From an uncultured Lachnospiraceae bacterium (GTDB lineage: Bacteria > Bacillota > Clostridia > Lachnospirales > Lachnospiraceae), in contig CAJUIP010000045.1 of NCBI GenBank assembly GCA_910586315.1, forward strand, positions 1-22,533: a DNA stretch of 22,533 nucleotides. Reading direction: 5' to 3'. Position 1 is the stretch's first letter. Each line of letters opens with the position of its first letter. This document shows positions 22,159-22,533 of this stretch, piece after piece. Under the pieces are notes generated by a model, which worked only from the letters and a program-made list of their open reading frames with translations, was not told the DNA's origin and searched no databases. The translations under genes were made by a program, and so were the position numbers.

Positions 22159-22437
22159 AAACAAAACAAGAAAACCAGAGAGAAAGAGGAGTACATTTTC
22201 ATAAACGGTATCACAGAGAACCGCAGGCGGTGGGATTGCGGTATAGCGTTGAAAATGGAATGGACTTTCGAGGGCAGTCCTGAAAGAATTCGAGTATGGA
22301 CTGACGGCTTCCGCGGCCGTTATTTGGCGGCGTATATGTTGGTATACGAAAAAGAGGACCGAAAGGTCAATTTGAGTGGCACCGCGGATAGATAATTCGT
22401 CTCAAGCATAGAATATATATGCTTGGGACTTTTTTTA
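22159..22437 (+). promoter_or_regulatory. Tryptophan T-box leader
   Basis: This is a T-box riboswitch that binds uncharged tRNA and lets transcription continue. Stem I has GAAAG (22182-22186) pairing with CTTTC (22265-22269). Its specifier loop has AGGAGTA on the 5' side and GAATGGA on the 3' side, giving specifier TGG (22261-22263), tryptophan. CATTTTCA/TGAAAATG continues the stem up to AGAGAA and an apical GGCGGTGGGAT loop. The T-box core TGAGTGGCACCGCGG is at 22373-22387. Its TGGC would pair with tRNA ending GCCA, which agrees with the G discriminator of bacterial tRNA-Trp. The terminator is GTCTCAAGCATA with TATGCTTGGGAC (22399-22429), then seven Ts. The regulated gene lies beyond the window; a tryptophan transporter, trpS or the trp operon is expected. 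Confidence 0.92.
22399..22436 (+). terminator. T-box conditional terminator
   Basis: A 12-bp stem with one G-T wobble, a 7-base loop (22411-22417) and T7 at 22430-22436. The 5' arm overlaps the sequence used by the antiterminator. Confidence 0.9.
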
Positions 22438-22497
22438 TTTCGCAGAAAAAGTTCACCAAAGTGGACTCCATCTTATTTTGGTAGTGTCAAGTAATCT

Positions 22498-22533
22498 ATG
22501 AAAAACTTGGGTCCAAAAAACAGGCCCAACCGA
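22498..22533 (+). CDS. Possible start of an ORF cut by the window edge
   Basis: ATG at 22498 opens a frame of 12 codons (MKNLGPKNRPNR) that runs off the right edge. No clear Shine-Dalgarno precedes it. The preceding GGTAGTGTCAAG looks like an insertion-sequence end, which would make this a transposase start rather than the T-box target. Too short to decide. Confidence 0.2.
   Translation, partial: MKNLGPKNRPNR

Noticed and set aside
22024..22395. 123-codon plus frame at the right end
   Set aside because: It covers the MATE promoter region and the T-box leader; structure explains the sequence and there is no Shine-Dalgarno.

Overview
This window reads as chromosome of a spore-forming clostridium of the Lachnospiraceae type. 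The reasons are Firmicutes-style ribosome binding sites and sigma-A promoters, a tryptophan T-box leader, a collagen-like exosporium-type protein with a sporulation-type promoter, and many folded intergenic repeats. The genus cannot be fixed from the sequence alone.

Layout from left to right. Positions 1-808 hold the start of the str operon on the minus strand: the first codons of rpsG, all of rpsL, and a consensus promoter. Positions 913-3758 hold, on the minus strand, a hotdog thioesterase, a collagen-like surface protein and a TPR-bearing family 2 glycosyltransferase; the last two look like a spore-surface pair. A lone plus-strand D-2-hydroxyacid dehydrogenase follows (3940-4881). Positions 4905-6417 are mostly repeats and hairpins around a small zinc-knuckle/AP2 protein. 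Then, on the minus strand, come a secreted protein with a cell-wall-binding repeat (6418-7452), a manganese-type CDF exporter (7591-8757), and rpoB-rpoC (8862-16401) with its own promoter.

Right of rpoB lie a tandem pair of folded repeats, a zinc-ribbon single-pass membrane protein, a decayed small ORF, ftsH, a structured repeat cluster and a MATE efflux gene, all minus strand. The right end holds a divergent plus-strand tryptophan T-box leader whose target gene lies beyond the window.

Two things stand out. The usual rplL-rpoB-rpoC-rpsL-rpsG neighbourhood is broken on both sides of rpoBC, with about 8 kb of unrelated genes between rpoC and rpsL. The intergenic regions also carry at least three kinds of palindromic, multi-arm elements. 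One folds on paper into a nearly gap-free four-way junction. Another exists as two tandem copies with a compensatory base-pair change. A third site has two 30-bp perfect inverted repeats enclosing a promoter beside the AP2 gene.
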